Of a stretch of DNA of 64,000 nucleotides, positions 1 through 12,742 are shown piece after piece. The first letter of the stretch is position 1. Each line of letters starts with the position of its first letter. The stretch is from Manihot esculenta (Eukaryota > Streptophyta > Magnoliopsida > Malpighiales > Euphorbiaceae), in contig NC_035170.2 of assembly GCF_001659605.2 (NCBI RefSeq), positions 27,384,020-27,448,019 on the forward strand, read 5' to 3'. The notes below the pieces were generated by a model. The model did no database searches. It saw nothing but the letters and a program-made list of their open reading frames with translations, and was not told the origin of the DNA. A program made the position numbers and the translations under genes.

Positions 1-3000
1 ATTCGCCTTACCCGGATGGTACTGAATCTTGCAATCATAGTCACTCAGCAGTTCTACCCACCTTCTCTGCCTCAGATTCAGATCCCTCTGACTCAAGATG
101 TACTGCAGGCTTTTATGATCTGTGAAGATCTCACATTTTACCCCATAGAGGTAGTGCCTCCACATCTTGAGTGCAAAGATTACTGCTGCCATCTCAAGGT
201 CATGTGTGGGGTAATTCAACTCATGCTTCTTCAGCTGCCTAGAAGCATAAGCGATCACCCTCTCATTCTGCATCAGTACACAACCCAGTCCCACACGGGA
301 CGCATCACAAAAGACTGTAAAGTCCTCATCACTAGATGGCAGAGCTAACACTGGTGCTGAAGTCAACCTCTTCTTAAGCTCTTCGAAGCTCTCCTCGCAC
401 TGGTCGGTCCACAGAAACTTCTGATTCTTCCTGGTTAGTCTGGTCAGAGGAGCTGCTATCTTTGAGAAGTCCTGAACGAACCTCCTGTAGTAACCTGCCA
501 AACCCAAGAAACTTCTAATCTCTGTCACTGAAGTGGGTCTAGGCCAGTTAGCCACAGTTTCTGTCTTCTTGGGGTCCACCTCAATACCATTCTCTGACAC
601 TACATGCCCCAAGAACGAAATGCTCCTCAGCCAGAACTCACATTTAGAGAACTTGGCATACAAGCCATGTTCCCTCAAAGTCTGTAGAACCAACCTCAGA
701 TGATGGGCATGCTCCTCTGCATTCCTGGAATACACTAAGATATCATCTATGAAGACAATAACAAAGTGATCCAGGTACTGGCTAAACACTCTGTTCATGA
801 GATCCATGAATGCTGCAGGGGCGTTAGTTAACCCGAACGGCATCACAAGGAACTCAAAATGCCCATATCTGGTCCTGAAAGCTGTCTTCGGCACGTCTTC
901 ATCCCTTATCCTTAGCTGATGGTACCCCGATCTTAGATCTATTTTGGAGAAACAACCCGCTCCTGCTAGCTGGTCGAATAGATCATCGATCCTTGGCAGA
1001 GGGTACCTATTCTTGGTAGTGACTTTGTTCAACTGCCTGTAGTCGATACAAAGTCTAAGGGATCCATCCTTCTTTCTCACGAACAAGACCGGAGCACCCC
1101 AAGGTGAGGTACTCTGTCGGATGAAACCCTTTTCTACCAGCTCTTGCAACTGTTCTTTCAACTCCTTTAACTCGGCTGGAGCCATCCTGTAGGGAGGGAT
1201 AGAGATCGGTCTAGTTCCAGGCACCAACTCTATCTCGAACTCTATCTCCCTAGCAGGTGGTAATCCTGGAAGCTCATCAGGAAAGACATCCTGAAACTCT
1301 CTGACAACTGGCACCGAGGCCGGCTCCCTGACCTGACTGTCTAGCTCTCTCACATGAGCTAAGTACCCCTGACATCCCTTCCTAAGCAACCTATGAGCCT
1401 GAAGAGCTGATATCAGACCTCTAGGTGTGCCCCTCTTGTCTCCTCTGAAGACCACCTCTGACCCGTTCTGATCTCTGAACCTGACTACCTTGTCCCTGCA
1501 GTCCAAGGTAGCACCATGGGTAGATAGCCAATCCATCCCTAGAATGACGTCAAAGTCTGTCAAATCTAGAACCACTAGGTCGGCGGAGAGGCATCTTCCC
1601 TCAATAAAAACTGGACTGTACTGGCAGACTGACACTGCCACTGACGGGTCACACTTGGGTCCACTGACCCATAGGGGACACTCTAACCCAGAGACTATCA
1701 GACCTAACCTCTCAACGGCTCTCGGAGCAATAAATGAATGAGATGCACCCGGGTCCATTAATGCATACACATCAGAACACCCAATGACGAGATTACCTGA
1801 CACCACGGTGTTGGATGTGTTAGCCTCCTGCTGTGTCATGGTGAAGATCCTGGCTGGAGCTGATGGACCTTCACCTCGGGAACCAGAAGAAGAGGCTGCC
1901 CCTCTCCCTCTACCTCTGCCACTGCCCTGAGTTGTGGCTGGAACTGCTGGCTGTGCCACACTACCAGAAGCTGTCTGCTGGGGCTGGCCCATAAAAGGCG
2001 CTCTAGGACAATCCCGAGCTATGTGTCCCTCCTGTCCACATCTGAAACATGCATTAGTCCCAACTCGACACACTCCCCTGTGTGGTCTTCCACATCTCTG
2101 GCATTCTGTACCATCTGAGCCTGAGCTCGAGCCACCGCCAAATCCCAGACCGGATTTCAACTTGTTCCAAAACTTATTCTTCTTCGGCTTCTTGGTGGTG
2201 TTATCCCACCTCTTCTTACTTGAGCTCTGAGAAGAGAAACCTGGTCCTCCTCTGTTTGGGGTCTTAACCCCTGAAGACTGGGTCACTGATTGCTTCACTG
2301 ACCCCTCAACTATAGCACTTGCTTCCATTCTTCGAGCCATATCCACCACAGTGTGGAAACTTTCTCTCTCAGCTGACTGAACCAACGAGGAGTACCTGGA
2401 ATGCAGCTTCATAACATATTTTTTGGCTTTCTTCGTATCTGAATCTAGAGCTTGCCCTGAAAAAGGCAATAGCTCCAAGAATTTATCCGTGAACTCCTCT
2501 ACACTCATGTGCTCTGACTGCCTCAGTTGCTCAAACTCAATCATTTTCAGTTCTCTAGAACTGTCTGGAAAAGCCCATCCAGCGAACTCATTCGCAAAGT
2601 CTTCCCATGTCATACCGTCTAGTCTCGGGTCCACATAACACTTGAACCATTCCCGTGCCTTCTTGCACTTTAAAGTGAACCCTGCCATCTGAATGGCCCT
2701 GCTGTCACTTGCCCCTAGCTCATCAGTTATTGTCTTCACTACTCTCAGATACTCAAAGGGGTCATCCCCTGACTTGTATTTGGGAGCATCTAGCTTGAGG
2801 TAATCTGTCATCTTTACCTTGCTCCCATCCACTGAGCTAGGTCTAGGAGGTTGAGTAACTGGGGCAGCTGGTTCTGTAGGTGGTGGAGGTGGAGGTGCAG
2901 CATTCCCCGAGGTGGGGTTTGCCGGATTTGGATAGAAGGGTGAGGGTGGATAAGCTGGGTACTGTGGGTAAGGTGGATAGAAAGGTGGATAAGGCATGTA

Positions 3001-3414
3001 GGTAGGGTAGGGGTTAAAGCTGGAGTAATCCGATGTACCTCCCATCGGGTACCCTGAACCCTGTGGGAAGGGTGGATAATGGGGTGGAAAACCATACCCC
3101 GAGGCCTGAACGCCTCCCTGTGACTCCCCTGTCCCTTCTTCCTGCATGCTCACATCCAGGTTCCCATCTCTCCTCTGATCCTCTTCCATAACCTCCCTCA
3201 CATCTGAAGAACTTCCGCCTCTATCTGTCCCCCTTCTGCTAGCATCAAAAGACCTTCTAGGGTCCCTTGACACCCTTTCTCTGTTGGCTCTACAAGACAT
3301 TGCCCTAGGCAATGTAGGAGGACGGGCGCTCGTGCCCTCATCCTCAGGTGGCACTCCAGTCAATCGCGCAGATCGACGAGTTCCTCTCATCCTATTCTCT
3401 GAAAAACAGTTCAT
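1..3414 (-). CDS. Ty3/gypsy (Tekay/Del-like chromovirus) gag-pol, partial, open to window edge
   Basis: One minus-strand frame reads without a stop from ATG at 3414 (or the next in-frame ATG at 3390) to base 1, about 1,138 codons, and leaves the window inside RNase H. In order it shows a proline/tyrosine-rich gag N terminus (about 3095-2850), a retrotransposon gag domain, two zinc knuckles (a CQRCG-type one and a [14 protein letters not shown] one near 2000-2100), an aspartic protease with DPGA in place of the usual D-S/T-G-A (about 1755), a reverse transcriptase with FIDD near 745, and an RNase H with FCDAS near 300. Wording around the RT (for example [28 protein letters not shown]) is typical of the Tekay/Del chromovirus clade. 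An in-frame TAA just upstream of 3414 closes the frame. The integrase and 3' LTR would lie left of the window. The open frame suggests a fairly recent insertion. Confidence 0.9.
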   Translation of the reverse strand, partial: MNCFSENRMRGTRRSARLTGVPPEDEGTSARPPTLPRAMSCRANRERVSRDPRRSFDASRRGTDRGGSSSDVREVMEEDQRRDGNLDVSMQEEGTGESQGGVQASGYGFPPHYPPFPQGSGYPMGGTSDYSSFNPYPTYMPYPPFYPPYPQYPAYPPSPFYPNPANPTSGNAAPPPPPPTEPAAPVTQPPRPSSVDGSKVKMTDYLKLDAPKYKSGDDPFEYLRVVKTITDELGASDSRAIQMAGFTLKCKKAREWFKCYVDPRLDGMTWEDFANEFAGWAFPDSSRELKMIEFEQLRQSEHMSVEEFTDKFLELLPFSGQALDSDTKKAKKYVMKLHSRYSSLVQSAERESFHTVVDMARRMEASAIVEGSVKQSVTQSSGVKTPNRGGPGFSSQSSSKKRWDNTTKKPKKNKFWNKLKSGLGFGGGSSSGSDGTECQRCGRPHRGVCRVGTNACFRCGQEGHIARDCPRAPFMGQPQQTASGSVAQPAVPATTQGSGRGRGRGAASSSGSRGEGPSAPARIFTMTQQEANTSNTVVSGNLVIGCSDVYALMDPGASHSFIAPRAVERLGLIVSGLECPLWVSGPKCDPSVAVSVCQYSPVFIEGRCLSADLVVLDLTDFDVILGMDWLSTHGATLDCRDKVVRFRDQNGSEVVFRGDKRGTPRGLISALQAHRLLRKGCQGYLAHVRELDSQVREPASVPVVREFQDVFPDELPGLPPAREIEFEIELVPGTRPISIPPYRMAPAELKELKEQLQELVEKGFIRQSTSPWGAPVLFVRKKDGSLRLCIDYRQLNKVTTKNRYPLPRIDDLFDQLAGAGCFSKIDLRSGYHQLRIRDEDVPKTAFRTRYGHFEFLVMPFGLTNAPAAFMDLMNRVFSQYLDHFVIVFIDDILVYSRNAEEHAHHLRLVLQTLREHGLYAKFSKCEFWLRSISFLGHVVSENGIEVDPKKTETVANWPRPTSVTEIRSFLGLAGYYRRFVQDFSKIAAPLTRLTRKNQKFLWTDQCEESFEELKKRLTSAPVLALPSSDEDFTVFCDASRVGLGCVLMQNERVIAYASRQLKKHELNYPTHDLEMAAVIFALKMWRHYLYGVKCEIFTDHKSLQYILSQRDLNLRQRRWVELLSDYDCKIQYHPGKAN

Positions 3415-3651
3415 AACAAGCAAACATTAGCATCATATGGTTCATATGGGCACACATGAACCCTCATCACATACATCATATAGCATAGCATATCATAGCA
3501 TCAATGCACATGTATATAATCATGGCATTTCACATCATCATGCAAGACAGGACTCAACATCCTATCCTAGTGGACATGACCTTCCTATTGTGCTTGACCT
3601 TCTATCACATCTATGAGCCCGACACTCTAGGTCCGATCCTATGAACCTAGG

Positions 3652-3663
3652 GCTCTGATACCA
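3652..3663 (-). other. Primer-binding site, initiator tRNA-Met type
   Basis: The minus strand reads TGGTATCAGAGC, the standard plant retroelement site complementary to the 3' end of tRNA-iMet. It sits three bases from the LTR edge, which fixes this LTR (3667-5900) as the 5' LTR of the minus-strand gag-pol. Confidence 0.9.
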
Positions 3664-4290
3664 TTCTGTAACGCCCCGAAAATCCGGACCGCTACCGGCG
3701 CTAGGATCCGGGTCGACTTAAGGCCGCCGGGACCCGTAGCAAGCCTGATATATAACCTGTAAACCTGTATAATCCCATACATGATCAACAACATGCATAA
3801 AAATTAAAACTTTTCTTCATACATACTGTCATCAACTAACTCAACCTGTGCATACTCTGAACATATACATAACATAGTCCCTATGTGGGATCTCATCCAG
3901 CCTCAAAGGCAAAACAATCTGTGTTGAGTTAGTTTGCATAAACATCATAACATAAGATCATGTATATACAAAAGGATTAACAATATACTATGGTCAAGCA
4001 CAACTCTATCCTCAATAACCTCATTACATACATACTGTAATCTTTTACACATCATCATAATACAATTGTCATGTCCACAAACTAACTATTACATACATAT
4101 GACCTTTTTCTCTTCTTGCCTTCTCTATCTATTCCGTACCTGCAAACCTGGGGGTTAGGGGAGAGGGGTGAGCTACAAAGCCCAGTGAGTAGAACTGTAA
4201 AAAGAATATTTAAAACATGCTCTCATGAAATGCGTCACTGCACAAATAAATCACATCACGGATGGACTGATTCAAAAATCCCTCAACTCC

Positions 4291-4449
4291 ATGCCCGGCC
4301 CTATTATGGGCACCACAGGACTTCGTATTGCCCGGCCCTATTATGGGCACCACAGGACTTCGTACTCGGAGTTATTGCCCGGCCCTATTATGGGCACTAC
4401 AGGTCTTCGTATTGCCTGGCCCTATTATGGGCACCACAGGACTTCGTAT
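4291..4449. repeat. Tandem repeat inside LTR1, four ~37 bp units
   Basis: Four near-identical units built on CCCTATTATGGGCACCACAG followed by GACTTCGTAT. Units 1-2 are adjacent, a short CTCGGAGTTATTG spacer precedes unit 3, and unit 4 follows directly. The solo LTR has a single related unit on the opposite strand near 49540-49590, so the array expanded within the family. Confidence 0.85.
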
Positions 4450-5534
4450 ATAGAAGGCTAATGAATCATCCTAGTGTCCATCCACTATCATCTATCACAA
4501 CAATACAATGCGGCATATTCGTGAGTTCTAATGCAACAACCTATAATATGATCATGATGCATGAAGCATGATAAAAGCATTTCATTTCTTAATTTAAAAG
4601 GTTAAGTTTAGTTCCACTCACCTCTGGCAGACTCTAACAAACTCTGTAGCAGCTGGCTCACTGCTGGGGTCCTTGGTTCCTCGGGTCCGAACCTACACAG
4701 GCGGACTCCAATGAGGGACCAAACATACATAAACATTACTCTAATATATTCCCCAAAAACCCCCCCTAAACATCCTGAAAATATCACATAGAGGTATGCA
4801 TGAAGTGGCTGAACAGGGCACTTTCGGCGGCACCTTCGGCGGCCGAAAGTCCTGGACAGAGACGAAACTCAGGCAGGTTCGGCGGCACCTTCGGCGGCCG
4901 AAAGTCCCAGACAGAGACGAAAGTCTCTTTTCGGGGGCACCTTCGGCAGCCGAATGCTGCCTCCACAAGAGGGGTTCGGCGGCCGAAACTTCCTTCGGCT
5001 GCCGAACCTGGTTTCTGCCAAACGGGCAGAAACTTGGTTCACATGAACCTCCTGCCTCCCAAACCCACAAATCATGCATATACTCCAACCAAATCATGCA
5101 TACAAGTTCCTAGGGGCCTCAAACATGCATATACCCCCTCTACAACACTTCAAGCATACTCAAACATGCCACAATGCTCAAGAATCACATAAAACCTACC
5201 ATTTGCTTAAAAACTCATACAACCCTATACATGCCATTCTATCCCATAAAATCACTTACAACTTACTTAAAACACATGAGGAGCTTAAGATCGGCTCTTA
5301 CCTCTTGAAGATCGAGGGTTGAGGAGATCTAAACTCGGAGATGGGAGAAGTTCCAACTTTTGGTCTCCAAGCTCCAAAACTCGTTCTAAGCTCAAAGATC
5401 TTCAAAACCAAAGTTATAAACTTGTAAAAATCATGGAAAAAGGAAGGAAAAACTCAAGATTGGAGAAGGATGGCGGAAATGCTCACCTTGGCCGAAATGG
5501 GGAGAAAAAGCTCGCCCATTTTCGGCTAAGGGAC

Positions 5535-5544
5535 CCTTTTATAG
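5535..5544 (-). promoter_or_regulatory. TATA box of LTR1
   Basis: The minus strand reads CTATAAAAGG within a conserved GGCCAGCCACTATAAAAGG context. The same box recurs in LTR2 (about 7270) and, as TATAAAT, in the solo LTR at 48401. In LTR3 (about 9940) it is decayed. It marks the U3/R boundary and leftward transcription. Confidence 0.7.
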
Positions 5545-5900
5545 TGGCTGGCCAGGCCACGTTCGGGGGCCGAATGTGCCTCCGCATCCATGCAAATGTT
5601 CGGCGGCCGAACATGAGGTTCGGCGGCCGAACCTGCACTTTCCTCACTCATGCTTTCGGGGGCCTAACGTGCCTCCAAAACGCATGCATGTTCGGCGGCC
5701 GAACTTGACTTTCGGCGGCCGAACCTGGTTTTCCTCCAATGCTATTTTTTATGCAAAACTCATTTAGTTTCATACTTTAAAACATTAAAATACATGAAAA
5801 CATTTTATAAAACATGATTCTACCCTTCTAGAGGTCTCCGACATCCGAGATTCCACCGGACGGTAGGAATTCCGATACCGGAGTCTAGCCGGGTATTACA

Positions 5901-7520
5901 ATGAACTTGTCACCAATAGCCCTCTACATATCCAATAGTGCCAGAACGTATAATGGGTCCTGGTCTTTCCCTTACATAGCATAGCATAACATTCCAATGT
6001 GCCAGGGACGTAGAATGAGTCTTCCTGGACTTTCTCTTACATAGTGCCAGGGATGTAGAATGGGTCTTCCTAGACTTCCATACCGTGTCATCATATCATA
6101 TCATATCATCATATCATATAATCATACCATACGAGGGCTAATGGATCATCCAATATTCATCCACATCAACATCATAATATGCAATGCAACATATTCGTGA
6201 ATTCTAATGCAAACAACCTAATATATTTCATGGCATTCGTGATACATGAATCATGCTAAAACTTTCATTAATTTAAAACATAAAGGTTTATTCTACTCAC
6301 CTCTGCCTGACTCTGAAGTAGCTAGCTCACTGCTGGAGTCCTCGGTTCCTCGGGTCCGAACCTACACAGGTGGACTCAAATGAGGGACCAACATAGACTA
6401 ACATGACTCTAAACAACTCCCCAAAAACCCCCTAAAACACCTCAAAATAATCATAGAAAACATGCAAAGGAAGGCTGAACAAGGCACTTTCGGTGGCAGG
6501 TTCGGCGGTCGAAAGTCCCTCCAGAGCCGAAACTCAGCCACTTTCGGCGGCAGGTTCAGCGGCCAAAAGTGGTTCTAGAGCCGAAACTCATGCATGTTCG
6601 GCGGCCGAAACTCCCCTCCAGAGCCGAAAGTCCAACTTTCGGGGGCAGGGTTCGGCAGCTAAAACATGCCACCACAGGCAGGTTCGGCGGTCGAAAGTGC
6701 CTTCGGCTGCCGAACTTGAGTTCTTCCAGAAATGGCAGAACTCAGCCTTCTATGCACAAATGCCTCCTAAACCTTCAAAACTCACATCCAACACTTCCAA
6801 AACATGCATACACACATACATAAGCATATAAGGGTCTCAAACTAGCCTAAACCCCAACTAAAACACATCTAGCATACATATACAACACACATTTAGCATA
6901 CATATACAACACACATTATCCATAAAAGCATATAAGCCCTAACAACAAACAACTAACCTAAACATTCATTTCTACCTCATAAACTTCATAAAACTTTCAT
7001 AAAACATACAAGAAGAGTAGGATCTAAGCTTACCTCTTGAAGATCGAGAGGAGAAATAATCCTTAACTTGGAGGTAGGAGAAATCTAGCTCATTGGGTCT
7101 CCAAGCTCCACAACTTGATCTTAACTCCAAAAATCTTCAAAACCGAGTAAAAACTAGTTAAAATTTGAAAGATTTGAAGAAAATCATCAAAACCAACCAT
7201 GGGAGGGCATGGACTCACCTCTAGCCGGAAATGGGGAAGAAAACTCACCCATTTTCGGCCATGGGGCCTTTTATAGGTGGCTGGCCAGACCACCTTCAGA
7301 AGTCAAAGGTGCCTCCAAAATACATGCATGTTCGGCGGCCGAACCTGGATTTCCCTCTATGGTCATTTTCATTCAAAACTCAATTTCTTTCTTACTTAAA
7401 ACCATAAAATACATGAAAACATTTTATAAAAATATGATTTTACCCTTCTAGAGGTTTTTGACATCTGAGATTCCACCGGACGGTAGAAATTTCGATACCG
7501 GAGTCTAGCCGGGTATTACA
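5901..7520 (-). repeat. Truncated LTR of the same family (LTR2)
   Basis: It ends in the same CCGGGTATTACA as LTR1 but starts mid-LTR at ATGAACTTGTCACC, directly abutting the LTR1 end. The simplest reading is that the LTR1 element inserted into LTR2, whose other half lies beyond the left edge. It keeps the conserved splice-donor-like CTACTCACCTCTGCC (about 6295), the TTCGGCGGCCGAA motifs (about 6598, 7331) and the TATA box (about 7270). At the position of LTR1's tandem array it carries a different repeat, based on GTGCCAGGGACGTAGAATG (about 5940-6090). Confidence 0.82.
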
Positions 7521-8215
7521 TTACTACTAGAGATTCATTTAGGATTTCTCCAAAATAGCTGCTTCTATAACCAGGTTGACCAAGAAGAATCAGAGGTTTG
7601 TCTGGTCATATCAGTGTGAGAAAAGTTTCAAAGAGCTAAAGAGGAGACTGACATCAGCACCAGTGTTACCTCTGCCTACAAGTAATGACGATTTTACAGT
7701 GTTTTATGATGTATTCCGAGTGGGACTAGGTTGTGTATTGATGCAGAATGAGAGGGTAATTGCTTATGCTTCTAGACAGTTGAAGAAGCATGAGTTAAAT
7801 TATCCTACGCACGATCTAGAGATGGCAGTTGTGATCTTTGCATTCAAGATATGGAGGCATTACCTGTATAGGGTAAAATATGAGATATTTACATATCATA
7901 AGAGTTTATAATACATCTTGAGTCAGAAAGAGTTAAACTTGAGGCAGAGGAGATGGGTAGAACTGCTTAGTGATTATGATTGTAAAATCCAGTATCATCC
8001 GGGTAAAGCAAATGTGGTAGCAGACGCTCTTAGCTGGAAATCGCTTGGCAGTTTGTCCCACATCTCAGTAGAGAGAAGACCAGTGGCGAAAGAATTTTAC
8101 AGACTCGTTAACGAAGGTTTACAGCTAGAGTTATTTGGTATAGGTGCCTTAGTAGCACAGATAAAGGTGATACATGTGTTTCTAGAACAAGTGGCTCAGT
8201 ACATTTCTCATCAAA
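7521..8215 (+). pseudogene. Tekay-like pol fragment (end of RT to RNase H), broken
   Basis: Plus-strand reading gives the end of the RT connection and RNase H ([46 protein letters not shown]), closely related to the gag-pol at 1-480 but inverted. In-frame stops lie near 7526 and 7539 and at 7909-7911, where a CAA glutamine codon of the DHKSLQY motif has become TAA. It is cut on the left by the end of LTR2 and on the right by LTR3, so it is a relic of an older, oppositely oriented copy. Confidence 0.85.
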
Positions 8216-10264
8216 AATGTAAAACATGATACATGTACAAAGGGATTATCCATACACTAGGGCATAGCACCACTCTATCCACTATTTGACAATACATATC
8301 TCTACATTTCTTTACAACAAATCTTTAATTACATCATGTCCACTACTCTATTACATGCATACATCCTTGCGGAACTGTACCCTTTACTCTTGCTGACTCT
8401 GACTTCCCATAGCTACCTCAGAACCTGCAAAACTGGGGTTAAGGGAGAGGGATGAGCTTCTAAAGCCCAGTGAGTAGGAACAATAAAACAGTTCATTAAT
8501 TACATGCTATCATGAAATGCATCACATCACAAATATATCATCAAACGGATGAACTTGTCACCAATAGCCCCCGACTATATACCCTACTTGCTAGGGAGGC
8601 GGAGCCATCACCTAGACTTCTATGCCCAACTGTGCTAGGGAGGTAGAACCATCACCCAGTCTTCTCTTTACTGTAACATATCACAACAAATCCAATAGTG
8701 CTAGGGAGGCGTAGCCATCACCCAGTCTTCTCTTGTACTATCTGACTAACTGTATCATAGTACCAGGAGCGACCTGGACTATCCTGGTGCGACCTGGAAT
8801 GGCTATCTCATGCCATATCTCTATCATAGTGTCTCATCTCCTATCAAGGGCTAAGGATCATCCAACATTCATCCACAAGAACAATAACTTATGCAATGCA
8901 TCAGATTCGTGTATTCTAATGCAACACAACCTAATATATAACATGGCAATTAATGATGCATGGATCATGCTAGAAACGTGTCATTTCTTAATTAAAACAT
9001 TAAGTTAGTTCCACTCACCTGTAGCCACTGCTTGGCTAACTCTGGGCCAACTCTCACTCTGAAGCAGCTACTACTGCTGAACACCTCGGTTCCTCGGGTC
9101 CAATCCTACAATGGAGGACTCAAATGAGGTACCAAACATACTCTATCATAACTCTAAACATCTCCCCAAAATCCCTCTAAAACACCTCAAAACATACATG
9201 CAAAACAAGCAAAAGAAAGCTGGACAGGGCACCTTCGGCGGCACCTTCGGCGGCCGAATGCTCCCTCCAGAGCCGAAACTCATGCATGTTCGGTGGCACC
9301 TTCGGCGGCCGAATGTGCATGACAGATCCGAAAGTCCAACTTCCGGAGGCAACCTTAGGCAGCCGAATCCATCTCCTCAAAGGGTTCGGCGGCCGAACAT
9401 ACCTTCGGCTGCCGAACCTGAGTTCATCCAGAACTTAGCTTCATGCACAACCAAGCTCCTCCATCCTTCCAACACTCAAAACATGCATAACTTCACCTCC
9501 TCAACTTGCATATACTCAAGTACATGCTCAAAGGGGTCCAAAACTACCTAAAACCCCAACACAACAACATATCATAACACATAATCATACTTTCATCACA
9601 AAACACACATAAACATACTTCTAAACCTAATCATGCAAACTCATGCATAAACTCCCTTTTCCCTTCATCAAACTTACTTAAAACACTCTAAAAACTGAAG
9701 ATCAACACTTACCTCTTGCTGAACAAAGGCTGGTGTAATCCAACTTAAAGCTATGGAGGATCTAAACTCCAAACTTCTCCAAACTTGCTCAAAGTACAAA
9801 ACCTTCAAAAACAATGATAAAACTCACTTAACTTTGAAAGATTTGATGCAAAACCATGAAAACCCACCAAGGAGAACAAAACTCACCTCTGGTAGTGAAA
9901 AGGAAGCCAATCTTATCCATTTCACCGACTGGAGGTGCTTAAATAGAGAGCTGACCGACTCACCTTCGGCAGCCGAAACTGCATGCAAAATCATGCAACG
10001 TTCGGCGGCCGAACTTGAACTTCGGAAGCCGAACCTCAAGCACTTTCGGTGGCCGAACATTATCTTCGGCGGCCGAACCTGCATTCTGTCTCCTTGGTCT
10101 TTTCTCTTTAAAACTCAATTCTATTCATTCTAAACCTTTAAAAAACTTAAAAACATTTAAAAATCCTTTAGAAAACCTTCACCCTACCCTTCTAGAAACC
10201 TCTGACATCCTTGAATCCCACCGGACGGTAAGAATTTCGATGCCTGGTTTAGCCAGGTATTACA
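8216..10264 (-). repeat. Truncated LTR of the Tekay-like family (LTR3)
   Basis: It closes with TTTAGCCAGGTATTACA, a diverged form of the family end. Its left edge (ACATGATACATGTACAAAGG) corresponds to a point about 280 bp inside LTR1. It carries TTCGGCGGCCGAA motifs (about 9240, 9300, 9383, 10001, 10065), the donor-like CCACTCACCTG (about 9013), the acceptor-like CAAAACTGGGGTTAAGGG (about 8428) and a third version of the internal repeat, three units of GTGCTAGGGAGGCG...CATCACCCAGTCTTCT (8586-8732). The TATA box has decayed. It interrupts the gypsy relic to its right. Confidence 0.82.
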
Positions 10265-12716
10265 TCTACTTTCTTCTCATCAACATGTATCCCTTTTGTA
10301 CTAACAATAAATCCTAGGAATAGAACGCGCTCCATCATGTAAATGCATTTTTTCAAATTAATAACCAGCTCACTTTCTTGCAAGACTGTCATGACTTGAC
10401 GAAGATGCTATAAATATTCTTCTTCGCTGTGGCTAAAAATCAAGATGTCATCAAAATAAACAACCACAAATTTGCATAACAAAGGACGCAAAACCTGTTT
10501 CATAAGTCGCATAAAAGTGCTAGGTGCATTCGTCAAACCAAAAGGCATAACCAACCACTCATACAAGCTTCCTTAGTCTTGAAGGCTTTCTTCCATTCAT
10601 CTCCCTCCTTAATCCGAACTTGGTGATAGTCGCTTTTAAGGTCGATCTTAGAGAAGACTTTAGATCTGGATAGTTGATCTAGCATGTCATCCAGTCGTGA
10701 AATAGAAAATCGATACTGAACTGTAATTTTATTGATGGCCCTGCTATCCACGCACATTCTCTAAGTCCCATCTTTCTTTGAAACTAATAGGGTAGGTACT
10801 CTGCAGGGGCTAATACTCTCCAGAATATGCCCATTCTTCAATAATTCTTCGACCTGTTCTTGGAGGATTTCACTCTTCTTTAGACTCATCTTGTAATGAG
10901 GCAGATTTAGTAATTTTGATCTAGGAATGAGATCAATATGATATTGAATATACCGCAAAGGTGGAAGCTTAGATGATTCCTCCACTATCTTGGAAACTCC
11001 TTTAGCAGCTCTTTGACGGGTGGTGGTAAAGATGGTGTATCCTCAATTGCACTTTTTGCTCTCACCAATAAAGCCAGTGTGCCTCTAGATTTCTCAACTG
11101 CGCCTGATAGCCTCTGCACTCCCGTAGAAACACCAACAACATTCTTCCCTTCCACTTTAGAATGTTTCACAGAACCGAAAGGTAAGATAGTAATCTTCTT
11201 TTGATTCGACGTGAACATGTATGAATTCTCCTTCCCTTTGTGCAAATCATCAACATCGAACTGCCAAGGGCGATCTAGCAAAATTCCACAGCAATCCATA
11301 TCTACAACATCACAGTTATCAGGTTCAGTATAAGATTTACCGATCGAGATAGGCATGCTGCAGATTCTATTGACCTCAATTCTCGAATCTTCCTTAATCC
11401 ATCCAACTTTGTATGGCGAAGGGTGCGGCTATGTGGGCAACTGCAATTTCTCCACCAATTGCTTAGCAATCAGATTCTCACAACTGCAGCTATTTGTAAT
11501 TAGCCTGCAAATTGCCTCTCCTACTCGACACTTTACCTAGAAAATCTTTCTCCTTTGCATCTCATCCTCCTGTTTTATTGAGCATAAGATTTTCTTCACC
11601 ACATAGGTGACCTCTCCATCTTCAGAACCAGCAATAGATCCATCATCGTCATCCACTTTGTTGTCAGTTTCATCCACCTGCTCAACTACATTAACCTGTC
11701 GGCGATCAGTATTAATTCCTTACGTTCTGGACAATTATTTGATCGATGACCAGGTTGCCTGCAGCGGTAACATATTTCTCCCGTTGGCTTTTGATAAGAA
11801 TTGATTCTGCCTTCTTTGTCTGCTGTAGTGGTGACTGCCTTTACTTTACTGTCTCTCCTTTCTTCCATAGTATTGTGAGGATTGCTAGAATTTACAACCT
11901 TAGAAGGCTGCCCGCTGTAATTGCCTCTATACTGCTGCATTCCTGTTGAACCATAATTTCTGTAATTGAAATTTTGATTATACTGCTGTCGTGGCTGCCA
12001 ATCAACACGCTCTTCTGCCCTTTTTCCCATCTCGATAGCGTTTGCCAAGGTGAAAATCGCAGCTACTCCCATCATACAACAAATTTCGTGATTCAGGCCC
12101 CTCTAATAATGAGCAACCTGCTGGGCTTCGTTCTCACAGTTTTCACACCTCGCCTGTAACCTCAAAAACTCCTTGGTATATTCATCCACCTTTTGGTTTC
12201 CCTGTACACAGTCATGATACCGGTTATACAAAACCTGAGTGTGATCGCTAGGTAAGATCTGTTGTTCAATCATCTGCTTCATCAACACACAGTTTCGTAT
12301 GGGTTTCAGCCTTTTTCGATAGCATTCGTTTTGAATCGAATTCCACCAGATTGCTGCACCCCTTTTAACTTATAGGCCACAATCGGAACCTTGCGATCCT
12401 CTTCCACGTTCATAACTTTGAAAAAACGTTCAACTTCTGCCAGCCAATCAAAAATAGATTTCACATCCAACAAACCAAAAAAGTTTTGAAGGTCTATCTT
12501 GATCTTGTAACTTTCCTGATAATTCTGTTGGAGATTTGCAGGCACAGGATTGACGACTACAGGATTGGCGACCACAGGATTGGCAACTGGCTGGGGGTGT
12601 GCGGCGACAGAGGGTTGGTGGAATCCCTATTGCAGGGTCAGCTGTTCGATCGTCTCCCTCAATTCTGCCAAAGATGCCTCAATCGCAGCAAGTCGCGCCT
12701 CTTGGTTATCTGCCAT
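10265..12716 (-). pseudogene. Second Ty3/gypsy element, gag to RT, degenerate
   Basis: Gag begins at ATG 12716 (MADNQEARLAAIEASLAEL) and passes through a retrotransposon gag domain (about 12575-12103) to a zinc knuckle CYRCRQPGHRSNNC (about 11760). A protease/connection region (about 11500-11000, ILLDRPWQFDVD) and an RT with [13 protein letters not shown] (about 10757) and YFDDIL (about 10460) follow. The frame is broken by several stops and shifts, for example a stop within the gag N terminus near 12630 and one after YFDDIL. RT is cut at 10265 by LTR3. The RT wording is that of chromoviruses of the CRM/Reina type, but I cannot fix the clade. Confidence 0.82.
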
Positions 12717-12728
12717 GGTCGAACTTTT

Positions 12729-12740
12729 CTCTAATACCAA
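12729..12740 (-). other. Decayed tRNA-Met primer-binding site of the second gypsy element
   Basis: The minus strand reads TTGGTATTAGAG, two mismatches from TGGTATCAGAGC after a one-base shift. It lies just upstream of the gag ATG at 12716, as expected. Confidence 0.55.
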
Positions 12741-12742
12741 TA

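Larger units (their letters stand above)
3667..5900 (-). repeat. Complete 5' LTR (2.2 kb) of the Tekay-like element (LTR1)
   Basis: In the plus direction it opens TGTAACGCCCC and closes CGGGTATTACA, the TG...CA ends of an LTR read on the minus strand. The same ends bound the solo LTR at 48043-50355. Inside are a TATA box (5535-5544), many TTCGGCGGCCGAA motifs (about 4832, 4892, 4974, 5599, 5620, 5689, 5711), a four-copy tandem repeat (4291-4449) and intron-like splice signals on the minus strand: donor CAGAG|GTGAGT near 4618 and a pyrimidine-rich acceptor CCCCTAACCCCCAG near 4150. The short frames inside are low-complexity shadows of the GC motifs. Confidence 0.88.

Noticed and set aside
16..348. 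110-codon plus-strand frame, and others to 2638
   Set aside because: Antisense shadows of the minus-strand gag-pol, which has clear RT and RNase H motifs.
4291..4449. Evenly spaced repeats resembling a CRISPR array
   Set aside because: The units are adjacent or nearly so with no unique spacers, and lie within a plant retrotransposon LTR.
4741..5192. Several overlapping frames rich in SAAE/RPPKV/FGGR residues (also 5319-5767, 6493-6831, 9111-9551, 43858-44293, 48914-49412)
   Set aside because: They are translations of the TTCGGCGGCCGAA motifs in LTRs; all frames are open by composition and none has a domain.
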